Of a DNA stretch of 64,000 nt, positions 32,205 through 41,743 are shown piece by piece; position 1 is the stretch's first letter; every line of letters begins with the position of its first letter. The stretch comes from Hylemonella sp. (GTDB lineage: Bacteria > Pseudomonadota > Gammaproteobacteria > Burkholderiales > Burkholderiaceae_C). The stretch is from contig JAUYQZ010000016.1 in NCBI GenBank assembly GCA_030695415.1, positions 1 through 64,000 of the forward strand, read 5' to 3'. Position numbers and translations under genes: made by a program. Below the pieces are notes generated by a model. That model did no database searches. It was not told where the DNA came from and was given only the letters and a program-made list of their open reading frames with translations.

Positions 32205-32711
32205 TTACTTGGCGGCTTCCGGTGCCTTCGGCTCGGCGAACTTGGCGCCAGCGGAATTGGCCATATAGGCCACAGCCCGCGCGATCTCCACGTCGGAGTG
32301 GTCGCCACCGCCTTGCGCGGCCATGGCACCCTTGCCCTTGAGCGCGGAGTTCACCATGGCGTCCAGGCCGGTCTTGATGCGAGCCGACCAAGCGGCCTTG
32401 TCGGCCAGCTTCGGGGCTCCGGCCACACCGGCGCCGTGGCAGGCTGCGCACTGGGCCTGGTAGACGGCTTCACCGCCCTTGAGCACGCGGTTGGCGTCAC
32501 GGATCTCCACCGTGCCGACCTTTTGCGCGCGCTCGGAGACAGACTTCTCCATATTGCTCGCGCCGGCCGCCGGCTTCTTGCCGGAGGTGACGAAGAACAC
32601 CAGGCCAATGATGATGAACACGGGAGCCACGAAAGAGACGATGGAAACCCACATCATCTGCTTGGGCGTCTTGATCGGGCCGGTATGGTCTTCGTGCTGC
32701 TGATCGCTCAT
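32205..32711 (-). CDS. Membrane-anchored class I cytochrome c (c5 type)
   Basis: An electron carrier facing the periplasm. The 168-residue product has a cytoplasmic N-terminus, one membrane helix (about residues 21-43, MWVSIVSFVAPVFIIIGLVFF) and a C-terminal haem domain with CAACH at residues 88-92. Met130 in KGAMAAQGGG is the likely axial ligand, as in cytochrome c5 proteins. No signal cleavage site is seen. It may feed a terminal oxidase. It diverges from the tRNA-Arg gene. Confidence 0.9.
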   Translation of the reverse strand: MSDQQHEDHTGPIKTPKQMMWVSIVSFVAPVFIIIGLVFFVTSGKKPAAGASNMEKSVSERAQKVGTVEIRDANRVLKGGEAVYQAQCAACHGAGVAGAPKLADKAAWSARIKTGLDAMVNSALKGKGAMAAQGGGDHSDVEIARAVAYMANSAGAKFAEPKAPEAAK

Positions 32712-32785
32712 GGTGTCCTCGGTGATTCTGTTGGTTTGAACTTTATCAGCCGGTGATTATAACTGTCGCCCGGGGCGAAACCGCC

Positions 32786-32791
32786 TACAAT
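32786..32791 (+). promoter_or_regulatory. -10 box of the tRNA-Arg promoter
   Basis: TACAAT lies 18 nt before the tRNA 5-prime end, followed by a G/C-rich discriminator (TTCCCCGC), the arrangement seen in stringently controlled stable RNA promoters. The -35 region around 32762-32768 is poor. Confidence 0.45.
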
Positions 32792-32809
32792 TCCCCGCTG
32801 TACAGAACA

Positions 32810-32885
32810 GCGGCTGTAGCTCAGTGGATAGAGTATTGGCCTCCGAAGCCAAGGGTCGTGGGTTCGATCCCCGCCAGCCGCACCA
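32810..32885 (+). tRNA. tRNA-Arg (anticodon CCG)
   Basis: The 76-nt sequence folds as a tRNA: acceptor stem GCGGCTG/CAGCCGC, D-arm with AGCTCAGTGGATAGAGT, anticodon stem TTGGC/GCCAA enclosing CTCCGAA (anticodon CCG, reading CGG), and T-arm with GGGTTCGATCCCC. The 3-prime CCA is encoded. There is no integrase or direct repeat next to it. Confidence 0.96.
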
Positions 32886-33004
32886 TTTATTTCGAAACTC
32901 GCGTATCTGATGGATCCGCTGGAGTTTTGCTGCAAAGCCAAGGCATTGCGCCCCCATTCCCGGCGCGCCACCCCTGAACGCTGACAAGACGCTCGCCGTC
33001 CGGG

Positions 33005-33490
33005 TCAGCCCTCGTCCAGTTGCTGCTGAACGTGTTGCAGCAGTCCCGCGCAGGCGTCTTCCACCAGGTCCAGCACCTGCTCAAAGCCCTGCCCGCCCCC
33101 GTAGTAGGGGTCGGGCACGCCCTGTGCCGTGCGCTGCAGGCAGAACTCGGTGAAGCGGCGGATCTTGTACAGCTGGCCAGGTGGGCAGAGTTCGCGCGCA
33201 TGTTCGTGGTTGCTCTGGTCCATGACCAGGACGAGGTCGTAGTGTTCAAAGTCCCGGGGCAGCAGTTGGCGTGCACGCAGGTCTGACAGGTCATAGCCAC
33301 GTTGGGCCGCATGTTCCTGGGAACGTTCATCGGGCGGGCGACCGGTATGGTGGCCGTGCGTGCCGGCCGAGTCGACTCGTACCCGTGGCGCCAGGCCCCG
33401 TTCAAGCAGCCGGTGGCGAAACACCCCATGCGCGGTCGGGCTGCGGCAGATATTGCCCATGCAGACGAAAAGCACCGCGTACGTCTTCAT
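33005..33490 (-). CDS. Low molecular weight protein-tyrosine phosphatase
   Basis: This 161-residue cytoplasmic phosphatase has the P-loop C-x5-R at the N-terminus (VCMGNICRSPTA, nucleophile Cys10, Arg16) and the general-acid loop VPDPYYGG near residue 125. Full family length. Its start overlaps the rsmI stop by 4 nt, so the two are coupled. LMW phosphatases often act with tyrosine kinases in polysaccharide export, but no such genes are here; a general role is likelier. Confidence 0.95.
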   Translation of the reverse strand: MKTYAVLFVCMGNICRSPTAHGVFRHRLLERGLAPRVRVDSAGTHGHHTGRPPDERSQEHAAQRGYDLSDLRARQLLPRDFEHYDLVLVMDQSNHEHARELCPPGQLYKIRRFTEFCLQRTAQGVPDPYYGGGQGFEQVLDLVEDACAGLLQHVQQQLDEG

Positions 33491-34401
33491 GCCTCACTGT
33501 CCTTCTTGAGCTGCAGCGCAGCCTCGTACAGGGTGTTGCGCGGCGAGCCCGTGATGTCGGCCGCCAGGCGTACCGCCGTCTTCAGTGGCAGCTCGGCCAG
33601 CAGCAGTGTGAGCACACGCAGGTCGGGCCCACCCTGGCTCTGCTGCGCCTGCAGGGGGTGCAACACCAGCACGAACTCGCCACGCTCGCGTTTGTCGTCG
33701 GCGGCCAGCCAGCCCTCCAGCTCTGCGGCCGGCAGGGTGACCAGCTGTTCGAACTGTTTGGTCAGCTCGCGCGCCACGGTCAGGGGGCGGGTGCCCAGCA
33801 GGGCCAGCGCCGTGGCGAGGGCCCCGATACGGTGCGGTGCCTCCAGCAGCACCACGGCGCGCTGCTCCCCGGCCAGGGCTTGCACGGCGGCCGTGCGCTC
33901 GCCGGCCTTGGCCGGCAGGAAGCCTGCGAACACAAAGGCGCCGGCCTCGTCGACGACGCCCGCGACGCTGAGCGCGGCGGTGATGCTGCTGGCACCCGGC
34001 AGAGGCACGATGGGCAGGCCGGCGGCGCGTACCGCGGCCACCAGGCGCGCGCCCGGGTCGCTGATGGCGGGCGTGCCGGCGTCGCTGACATAGGCCAGGC
34101 GCTGGCCGCTTTGCAGCCGTGCGATGACCTGCTGCGCGGCCTCGGCCTCGTTGTGCTGGTGCAGGGCCATCAGGGCGGCCGTTGGCCGCTCAATGCCATA
34201 GGCGCGCAGCAGGCTCTGGGTGTGGCGGGTGTCTTCGCAGGCCAGGGCATCGACCAGTTGCAGCACGTGCAGCGCGCGCAGCGTGATGTCGGCCAGGTTG
34301 CCGATGGGGGTGGCCACCACGTACAGCGCGCCCTGCGGATAATGCTGGGCAGCGGCCGCGTCATGCGCGGCGGACAAGGCGGAGGCGTAGGTAGCGTTCA
34401 A
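33487..34401 (-). CDS. rsmI: 16S rRNA 2'-O-methyltransferase RsmI
   Basis: RsmI methylates the ribose of C1402 in 16S rRNA using SAM. The 304-residue product has the core start GALYVVATPIGNLADITLRAL, ACEDTRHT, VSDAGTPAISDPG, and LPGASSITAALS motifs of the tetrapyrrole-methylase fold. The start appears to be TTG 34401, since no ATG lies between it and the core; GGGGAA lies about 5 nt upstream. This start shares its first base with the divergent yraN gene. Confidence 0.92.
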   Translation of the reverse strand: MNATYASALSAAHDAAAAQHYPQGALYVVATPIGNLADITLRALHVLQLVDALACEDTRHTQSLLRAYGIERPTAALMALHQHNEAEAAQQVIARLQSGQRLAYVSDAGTPAISDPGARLVAAVRAAGLPIVPLPGASSITAALSVAGVVDEAGAFVFAGFLPAKAGERTAAVQALAGEQRAVVLLEAPHRIGALATALALLGTRPLTVARELTKQFEQLVTLPAAELEGWLAADDKRERGEFVLVLHPLQAQQSQGGPDLRVLTLLLAELPLKTAVRLAADITGSPRNTLYEAALQLKKDSEA

Positions 34402-34793
34402 TGGTGTTCCCCAAGTGGCTGGCAGCAGCTGGCAAACCCAGCACCCGGCAGGCCGGTGAGGCCGCCGAGGCGCAGGCCCTGCAGCACCTGCAGGCGGCCG
34501 GTCTGCGGCTGCTCGAACGCAATTATCGGACCCCCGGGCGTGGTGGGGGCGAGATCGACCTGATCATGCGCTCGGCCGACGGCACCCTGGTCTTCGTGGA
34601 GGTGCGCCAGCGCGCCGGCACGGGTCACGGTGGGGCTGCGGCCAGCGTCGGCGCGACCAAGCAGCGACGCATCGTTCTGGCCGCGCGGCATTATCTGTTG
34701 CGCTGGCAGGTCCCGCCGCCCTGCCGTTTCGATGTGGTCGCGCTCGACGGCACGGGCCTGCAGTGGCTTCAGGCAGCCTTCGACGCTGCCTGA
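34401..34793 (+). CDS. yraN: YraN/UPF0102 endonuclease-like protein
   Basis: YraN proteins have a restriction-endonuclease-like fold; their cellular role is not settled. The 130-residue product shows GEAAEAQALQHLQAAGLRLLERNYR and the conserved GEIDLIM...VFVEVRQR core that resembles a nuclease active site (Glu-Ile-Asp ... Glu-Val-Arg). It diverges from rsmI with no spacer and precedes diaA, matching the enterobacterial rsmI-lpoA-yraN-diaA-dolP locus minus lpoA. Confidence 0.9.
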   Translation: MVFPKWLAAAGKPSTRQAGEAAEAQALQHLQAAGLRLLERNYRTPGRGGGEIDLIMRSADGTLVFVEVRQRAGTGHGGAAASVGATKQRRIVLAARHYLLRWQVPPPCRFDVVALDGTGLQWLQAAFDAA

Positions 34794-34815
34794 ACGTCCC
34801 GCGCCGCCGCAGTGA

Positions 34816-36122
<1,307 letters not shown>

Positions 36123-36162
36123 ATCCCCGGGCCGCCGGTCTGCCCAGGACCGGTGGTACGGA

Positions 36163-37065
36163 TCAGCGCAGGCGGCGCACCAGGCTGGAGGTGTCCCAGC
36201 GTGCGCCACCCATTTCCTGCACGTCCCCATAGAACTGGTCCACCAGTGCCGTCACCGGCATGCGCGCGCCATTGCGCCGCGCTTCGTCCAGCACCAGGCC
36301 CAGGTCCTTGCGCATCCAGTCCACGGCGAAACCGAAATCGAACTGGTCCGCCACCATGGTCTTGCCGCGGTTGTCCATCTGCCAGCTTTGGGCGGCGCCC
36401 TTGCCGATCACGTCCAGCACCAGGTTCATGTCCAGTCCAGCCTGCTGACCGAAAGCCACGGCTTCGGCCAGGCCCTGGATCACGCCGATGCAGCAGACCT
36501 GGTTGACCATCTTGGCCAGCTGGCCTGCCCCGCTGTCGCCAATCAGCGTGTAGGCGCGCGAGTAGGCCATCGCGGCCGGCTTGGATACATCAAAAGCCGC
36601 CTGGTCACCGCCGCACATGACCGTGAGCATGCCGTTCTGGGCGCCGGCCTGACCGCCCGACACGGGCGCGTCAACAAAGTGCAGGCCGCCCGCGCGCGCC
36701 GCGGCATACAGTTCGCGCGCTACCGCGGCCGAGGCCGTGGTGTGGTCCGCCAGCACGGCGCCGGCCTTCATGCCGGCGAAAGCGCCATCCGGCCCCAGCA
36801 CCACGCTGCGCAGGTCCTCGTCATTGCCCACGCAGACGTAGACGACGTCCGCACCGGCTGCCGCTTCACGTGGCGTGGCGGCAGCGACGCCCCCGAACTC
36901 CAGGGCCCAGGCCTGCGCTTTGGCGGGTGTGCGGTTGTAGACCGCGACCTGGTGCCCCGCTCGCGCCAGATGCCCGGCCATGGGGTAGCCCATGACACCC
37001 AGGCCGATGAAGGCGACCTTGCGGGATGGGGTGGGGTCGTAGGTTCTGGGGTTAATGCTGCTCAT
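36163..37065 (-). CDS. NAD(P)-dependent beta-hydroxyacid dehydrogenase
   Basis: A 3-hydroxyisobutyrate/tartronate semialdehyde reductase family enzyme. The 300-residue product has the Rossmann motif FIGLGVMGYPMAGHL, the substrate loop FVDAPVSGGQAGAQNG, and the catalytic Lys in GQLAKMVNQ. The C-terminal domain has the RKDLGLVLDEA segment. The substrate is not resolved. It is the only gene of its unit, with a palindromic repeat upstream. A GC-rich hairpin (36135-36153) lies between it and dolP. Confidence 0.9.
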   Translation of the reverse strand: MSSINPRTYDPTPSRKVAFIGLGVMGYPMAGHLARAGHQVAVYNRTPAKAQAWALEFGGVAAATPREAAAGADVVYVCVGNDEDLRSVVLGPDGAFAGMKAGAVLADHTTASAAVARELYAAARAGGLHFVDAPVSGGQAGAQNGMLTVMCGGDQAAFDVSKPAAMAYSRAYTLIGDSGAGQLAKMVNQVCCIGVIQGLAEAVAFGQQAGLDMNLVLDVIGKGAAQSWQMDNRGKTMVADQFDFGFAVDWMRKDLGLVLDEARRNGARMPVTALVDQFYGDVQEMGGARWDTSSLVRRLR

Positions 37066-37120
37066 GCTGTGCTCCTGAACAAACGTAGCGCGGCGTAGCG
37101 AGCGGGATGCAGAGCAAGGC

Positions 37121-37181
37121 GCGGGTGGCGGGCATCCGGAACGTACCTTGGGGTACGTGAGGAATGCCCGACGGGACCCGC
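37121..37181. repeat. Long imperfect palindrome, REP/MITE-like
   Basis: Three nested stems share one centre: ACGTACC/GGTACGT (37141-37147, 37152-37158) around TTGG; GGGCAT/ATGCCC (37130-37135, 37164-37169); and GCGGGT/ACCCGC (37121-37126, 37176-37181). It lies in the spacer between the dehydrogenase and pilU. Such structures are typical of dispersed extragenic palindromes. Copy number cannot be judged from this window. Confidence 0.6.
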
Positions 37182-37210
37182 AACGCGGCTATGCGCCCGC
37201 GCAGTAGCCG

Positions 37211-38347
37211 CTAAACAATGGCGAAGTTTTCGGTGCCAGCTGCCAGATCCTGCGACTTGCCGCGCTGGCTGTTGAGCTTGATCTGCAAGCGCAGATCGTT
37301 GACCGAATCGGCGTTGCGCAGCGCGTCTTCGTAGGTGATCTGGTTGCCCTCGTAGAGGTCGAACAGGGCCTGGTCGAAAGTCTGCATTCCGATATTGCGG
37401 CTCTTTTTCATGATCTCCTTGATCTCGGAGACCTCGCCCTTGAAGATCAGGTCGGAAATCAGCGGGGAGTTGAGCAAGACTTCCACGGCCGCGACGCGCC
37501 CCTTGCTGTCCTGCTTGGGGATCAGCCGCTGCGAGACCAGGGCGCGCAGGTTGAGCGAGAGATCCATGAGCAGTTGCGGGCGCCGCTCTTCGGGGAAGAA
37601 GTTGATGATGCGGTCCAGCGCCTGGTTGGCGCTGTTGGCGTGCAGGGTGGCCAGGCAGAGATGGCCGGTTTCGGCGAAGGCCACCGCGTGTTCCATGGTT
37701 TCACGGTCGCGGATCTCACCCATCAGGATCACGTCGGGCGCCTGACGCAGCGTGTTCTTCAGCGCAATTTCCCAGCTGTCGGTGTCCAGGCCCACTTCAC
37801 GCTGCGTCACCACGCAGTTCTTGTGCGGATGCACGAACTCCACCGGATCCTCAACGGTGATGATGTGCCCCTGGGAGTTTTCGTTGCGCCAGTCCACCAT
37901 GGCGGCCAGCGTGGTCGACTTGCCCGAGCCGGTGGCGCCCACCATGATGCACAGGCCCCGCTTGGCCATGGTCACTTCCTTGAGCACCTGGGGCATGCCC
38001 AGGCTGTCGATGGTCGGTAGCGTGGCGGGAATCACGCGCAGCACCAGGCCGACCTTGCCCTGCTGGATGAAGGCGTTGGCACGGAAGCGCCCGACACTGG
38101 GCGGCGAGATGGCGAAGTTGCACTCCTTGGTGCGTTCGAACTCGGCGATCTGCTTGTCGTTCATGACCGAACGCGCCAGCGCCATGGTGTGGACCGAACT
38201 CAGGGGCTGGGGCGAGACCTTCGTGACTTTTCCGTCCACCTTGATGGCGGGCGGGAAGTCGGCCGTGATGAACAGGTCGCTGCCGTTGCGGCTGATCATC
38301 AGCCGCAACAGGTCATTGATGAATTTGGTTGCCTGGTCGCGTTCCAT
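37211..38347 (-). CDS. pilU: Type IV pilus retraction ATPase, PilU type
   Basis: PilU is an accessory retraction motor that works with PilT. The 378-residue hexameric ATPase begins MERDQATKFINDLLRLMISRNGSDLF and has Walker A GATGSGKST, the Asp box region ITVEDPVEF, Walker B ILMGEIRDRETM and His box HLCLATLHANSA. The long C-terminal tail beyond the ATPase core matches PilU rather than PilT. It is downstream of pilT with an 88-nt spacer. Confidence 0.95.
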   Translation of the reverse strand: MERDQATKFINDLLRLMISRNGSDLFITADFPPAIKVDGKVTKVSPQPLSSVHTMALARSVMNDKQIAEFERTKECNFAISPPSVGRFRANAFIQQGKVGLVLRVIPATLPTIDSLGMPQVLKEVTMAKRGLCIMVGATGSGKSTTLAAMVDWRNENSQGHIITVEDPVEFVHPHKNCVVTQREVGLDTDSWEIALKNTLRQAPDVILMGEIRDRETMEHAVAFAETGHLCLATLHANSANQALDRIINFFPEERRPQLLMDLSLNLRALVSQRLIPKQDSKGRVAAVEVLLNSPLISDLIFKGEVSEIKEIMKKSRNIGMQTFDQALFDLYEGNQITYEDALRNADSVNDLRLQIKLNSQRGKSQDLAAGTENFAIV

Positions 38348-38358
38348 GATGGTGGGCC

Positions 38359-38416
38359 GTTCAGCGTTGAGGTTTGAGCGAGGGGTGGGGTAGGGGCAAT
38401 GCGCTCAACGCTGAAC
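38359..38416. repeat. 13-bp perfect inverted repeat between pilT and pilU
   Basis: GTTCAGCGTTGAG (38359-38371) is the exact complement of CTCAACGCTGAAC (38404-38416), with a 32-nt purine-rich loop. Related copies of the CTCAAC motif repeat just after it. It could form a hairpin in the pilT-pilU mRNA, or be a protein site. No T-run marks it as a terminator. Confidence 0.55.
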
Positions 38417-38435
38417 GCTCAACCCCCAACGTTCC

Positions 38436-39479
38436 TCACCCCGGGAAGTTCTCGGGGATCTTGGCCTTGCCGCGCGCCTCGGCAGCGCTGATGATGTTGC
38501 GCTTGACCAGGTCGGTCAGGTTCTGGTCCAGCGTCTGCATGCCCACGCTGTTGCCGGTCTGGATGCTGGAGTACATCTGTGCCACCTTGGCCTCGCGGAT
38601 CAGGTTGCGGATGGCCGGTGTGCCCAGCATGATCTCGTGCGCGGCGACGCGGCCCTGGCCGTCCTTGGTCTTGCACAGGGTCTGAGAAATCACGGCCTGC
38701 AGGGATTCGGACAGCATGGCGCGGACCATTTCCTTTTCCTCGGACGGGAACACGTCGATGATCCGGTCAATGGTCTTGGCCGCACTGGACGTGTGCAGGG
38801 TGCCGAAGACCAGGTGTCCCGTTTCAGCCGCCGTCATCGCCAGGCGGATGGTTTCCAGGTCACGCATTTCACCCACCAGGATGGCATCCGGGTCTTCGCG
38901 CAGTGCCGATTTCAGCGCAGCGGCGAAGCTCAGGGTGTGCGGGCCGACCTCGCGCTGGTTGATCAGGCACTTCTTGGATTCGTGTACGAACTCGATCGGG
39001 TCTTCCACTGTCAGGATGTGGCCGAATTCGGTCTCGTTCAGGAAGTTGACCATGGCCGCCAGGGTGGTGGACTTGCCCGAACCCGTGGGGCCGGTCACCA
39101 GCACCATGCCGCGCGGCTTGAGCGCCAGGTCGCCGAAGATCTTGGGGGCGTTGAGCTGCTCCAGTGTCAGGATCTTGCTCGGGATGGTACGAAACACGGC
39201 GCCGGCGCCGCGGTTGTGATTGAAGGCATTGACGCGGAAGCGGGCCAAGCCATCGATCTCGAAGGAGAAATCGACCTCCAGGAACTCCTCGAAGTTCTTG
39301 CGCTGGGTGTCGTTCATGATGTCGTACACCATGGCGTGCACTTCCTTGTGCCCCAGGGCCTCCACATTGATGCGGCGCACGTCGCCGTGCACGCGGATCA
39401 TGGGCGGCAGGCCAGCGGAGAGGTGCAGGTCGGAGGCCTTGTTCTTGACGCTGAATGCCAGCAGTTGGGTAATGTCCAC
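38436..39479 (-). CDS. pilT: Type IV pilus retraction ATPase PilT
   Basis: PilT powers pilus retraction and twitching. The 347-residue product begins MDITQLLAFSVKNKASDLHLSAG and has Walker A GPTGSGKST, ITLVEDPIEF-like box (LTVEDPIEFVH), Walker B ILVGEMRDLETI, His box HLVFGTLHTSSA and the AIRNLIREAKVAQM motif of PilT C-termini. It diverges from yggS, with 49 nt between them. Confidence 0.97.
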   Translation of the reverse strand: MDITQLLAFSVKNKASDLHLSAGLPPMIRVHGDVRRINVEALGHKEVHAMVYDIMNDTQRKNFEEFLEVDFSFEIDGLARFRVNAFNHNRGAGAVFRTIPSKILTLEQLNAPKIFGDLALKPRGMVLVTGPTGSGKSTTLAAMVNFLNETEFGHILTVEDPIEFVHESKKCLINQREVGPHTLSFAAALKSALREDPDAILVGEMRDLETIRLAMTAAETGHLVFGTLHTSSAAKTIDRIIDVFPSEEKEMVRAMLSESLQAVISQTLCKTKDGQGRVAAHEIMLGTPAIRNLIREAKVAQMYSSIQTGNSVGMQTLDQNLTDLVKRNIISAAEARGKAKIPENFPG

Positions 39480-39528
39480 GTGTGCCTCTATCCTTTGGAT
39501 CGTCTTTTGCTACGCTTGCGCAACAATT

Positions 39529-40221
39529 ATGACCGTGATTGCCACCCAGCTCCAAGCCGTTCATGCCCGCATCGCTGCCGCATGTCATGCCGCCGGGCGT
39601 GACCCGGCAACTGTCAATCTGCTGGCCGTCTCCAAGACCTTCGGCCCCGAAGCGGTGCGTGCCGCCCATGCCGCCGGGCAGATGGACTTCGGGGAGAACT
39701 ACATCCAGGAGGCCGTCGACAAGATGGCCGTGCTGGAGGGCTTGTCCCTGCAGTGGCACTGCATCGGCCCGATCCAGAGCAATAAGACGCGCCTGGTGGC
39801 GGAGCACTTTGCGTGGGCGCAGACCGTGGATCGACTCAAGATTGCGCAGCGACTCAGCGAACAGCGGCCCGCCCACCTGCCCCCGCTGCAGATCTGCCTG
39901 CAGGTCAATGTAGACGGTGGTGCCACCAAGTCGGGCCTCGCGCCGCTCGATCTGCCGGCCCTGGCCCACGCGGTGGCGGTGCTGCCACGCTTGCAGCTGC
40001 GCGGCCTGATGTGCATTCCCGAACCGCAGCCGGACTTCGAGGCCATGAAGGCGGTGTTCCTGCGTGCGAAAGATCTGTATGAGCAGTTGCGTGCCGATGG
40101 CCTGGCGCTGGACACCCTGTCCATGGGCATGAGTGCCGACCTTGAGGCGGCCATCCACGCCGGCAGCACCCTGGTGCGGGTCGGCACGGCCATCTTCGGC
40201 GGCCGTGACTACGCGGCCTAG
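39529..40221 (+). CDS. yggS: Pyridoxal phosphate homeostasis protein YggS
   Basis: YggS binds PLP and affects vitamin B6 and amino-acid balance; no enzymatic activity is proven. The 230-residue TIM-barrel protein has the PLP lysine at residue 36 in LLAVSKTFG, then FGENYIQEA, HCIGPIQSNK, and the phosphate site SMGMSADLEAAI plus RVGTAIFGGR. The start ATG 39529 gives the normal N-terminus; no strong ribosome-binding site is seen. Its position next to pilT is widely conserved in Proteobacteria. Confidence 0.95.
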   Translation: MTVIATQLQAVHARIAAACHAAGRDPATVNLLAVSKTFGPEAVRAAHAAGQMDFGENYIQEAVDKMAVLEGLSLQWHCIGPIQSNKTRLVAEHFAWAQTVDRLKIAQRLSEQRPAHLPPLQICLQVNVDGGATKSGLAPLDLPALAHAVAVLPRLQLRGLMCIPEPQPDFEAMKAVFLRAKDLYEQLRADGLALDTLSMGMSADLEAAIHAGSTLVRVGTAIFGGRDYAA

Positions 40222-40244
40222 CTCTTGCCGAGGGCCGGCCGCAC

Positions 40245-41009
40245 TCAGGCCTGGCCGAAGAAATCGAGCACGGAGTGGCTGAAGCCCTTGGGGTTTTCGA
40301 GGTGCAGGATGTGCGGCCCGGCGAGCGCGGCATACCGGGCACCGGGCGTGAGCCGGGCATAGCCTTCAATCTGGGCGGCGGGCACGGCCTGGTCGTCCAG
40401 GCCGGCGAGGTAGAGCGTGGGCACCTGCAACTGGCCCAGGCGTTCCTGCAGGTGCAAGCCGGCCAGCGCCCGGGCGCTGTCGGCGTAGCCCTTGGGCGGA
40501 CAGGCCACCAACTGCTGGCGCACGGCCTCCACGGCGGCGGGCTGGCCGGCGAGGTAGGCTGGGGTGAACCAGCGTTCCAGCGTCGGCGTCACCACGGGCG
40601 CCATGCCCTGCTGTTCAACCAGGGCGGCGCGCTGCTGCCACATATTGGTGGCCGCATCATCCATCTCCAGCCGCGAGCAGGCCACCACGAGCGAGCGCAC
40701 ACTCTGCGGGGATCGCAGTGCCAGAGACACGCCGATGCAGCCACCCAGCGAGAGACCGAGAAAGTGGCTGCGGGTGATGCCCAGCGCCTGCCAGAGCTGC
40801 TGCACCCTGGCCGCCAGCGCGTCCATGCTGCAGGCCGCGCCTGGCAAGCCGGCCTGCTCGTGGGTATTGATGGCAAGCACGCGGTAGTTACGGGCCAGTT
40901 CAGGCATCAGCCCATCCCAGATCTCCAGCGTGGCGCCAATGGGGTGGCTCAGGGTCAGCCAGGGGGCGTCGGCGGCGCCATGGAGGGTGTGTACGGGGAG
41001 GTGGCTCAT
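40245..41009 (-). CDS. Alpha/beta hydrolase, 3-oxoadipate enol-lactonase-like
   Basis: A 254-residue esterase-fold enzyme resembling PcaD. The nucleophile elbow GLSLGG (about residue 93-98), the acid in YLAGLDDQAVP and the His in AGPHILHLENP fit a catalytic triad. ATG 41009 is chosen because the family fold begins at LPVHTLHG; the open frame runs upstream to 41150 without similarity. No other beta-ketoadipate genes are nearby, so the specific substrate is uncertain. The 232-nt spacer to 41242 holds a CGTGA-N6-TCACG repeat. Confidence 0.85.
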   Translation of the reverse strand: MSHLPVHTLHGAADAPWLTLSHPIGATLEIWDGLMPELARNYRVLAINTHEQAGLPGAACSMDALAARVQQLWQALGITRSHFLGLSLGGCIGVSLALRSPQSVRSLVVACSRLEMDDAATNMWQQRAALVEQQGMAPVVTPTLERWFTPAYLAGQPAAVEAVRQQLVACPPKGYADSARALAGLHLQERLGQLQVPTLYLAGLDDQAVPAAQIEGYARLTPGARYAALAGPHILHLENPKGFSHSVLDFFGQA

Positions 41010-41135
41010 GACGGCGCGGGCTGTGGTGGCGGGTCTGAAGATTAGATCATCAGGATCGAGGCCGACCTGGAGACCCTGATCCGGCTGACCATCCGCCATG
41101 TCAGGGCCGGCGACCCGGCTCGGCGTGTCAGAAAC

Positions 41136-41151
41136 CGTGAAATAAGTCACG
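41136..41151. promoter_or_regulatory. Short dyad, possible operator
   Basis: CGTGA (41136-41140) and TCACG (41147-41151) form a symmetric half-site pair with a 6-nt spacer, sitting between the hydrolase and the divergent pseudopilin gene. The arrangement resembles a dimeric regulator site, but no regulator is identified. Confidence 0.3.
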
Positions 41152-41241
41152 TTGAGCTCGCGCCTGCGGGCTTTGAGGGGGACTTACCCGCTGGCGGCGC
41201 TGCACCGGTTACATTAAATTACAAATCCAGCCAGTCCGACC

Positions 41242-41724
41242 ATGTCCACCCCGCTCGCCACTCAGGCGCCACGCAGAGTTCACGGGATGACCATCATCGA
41301 GCTCATGCTCGTGGTGGCCATCATCGGCGTGCTTGCGGCCCTCGCACTGCCCAGGTACCAAAGCTACCAGGAGCGGATCAAGCAGACCCAGGCCGTGCAG
41401 GACATCACCATTCTGCAGACGCTGATCCAGGACTTCCGCCTCAACAGCGGCGCCTACCCAGATTCGCTGGCTGATGTCGGCAACGCCGGCCGGCTCGACC
41501 CCTGGGGCCGCGCCTACGTCTACCAGGAACTGGCCAGCCTGCCAGGCAAGGGCAAGGCGCGCAAGGACCGCAAGCTCAACCCGCTCAACTCCGATTTCGA
41601 CCTCTACAGCCTGGGCAAGGATGGTGACTCGAAGACCCAGCTGACCAACAAGCTCAGTCTGGACGACATCGTGCGGGCCAATGATGGTGCGTTTGTTGGC
41701 CTGGCCGCCAATTACACCCAGTAA
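41242..41724 (+). CDS. Orphan GspG-like pseudopilin
   Basis: A type II secretion or type IV pilus-related pseudopilin of 160 residues. The prepilin site is G15/M16, with Glu at mature position 5 (GMTIIELMLVVAIIGVL), followed by the hydrophobic helix. The mature domain has DPWGRAYVYQ and DLYSLGKDG, hallmark segments of GspG-type pseudopilins, including the calcium-site region. No other gsp genes are within the window. A GGDEF-EAL gene follows after 19 nt, so they may be cotranscribed. Confidence 0.85.
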   Translation: MSTPLATQAPRRVHGMTIIELMLVVAIIGVLAALALPRYQSYQERIKQTQAVQDITILQTLIQDFRLNSGAYPDSLADVGNAGRLDPWGRAYVYQELASLPGKGKARKDRKLNPLNSDFDLYSLGKDGDSKTQLTNKLSLDDIVRANDGAFVGLAANYTQ

Positions 41725-41743
41725 ACCCGGCACCGCGCCCGCC

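Noticed and set aside
32810-33004. tRNA-Arg as an integration site for a mobile element
   Set aside because: No integrase gene, direct repeat of the tRNA end or composition change was seen on either side; the genes beyond are core.
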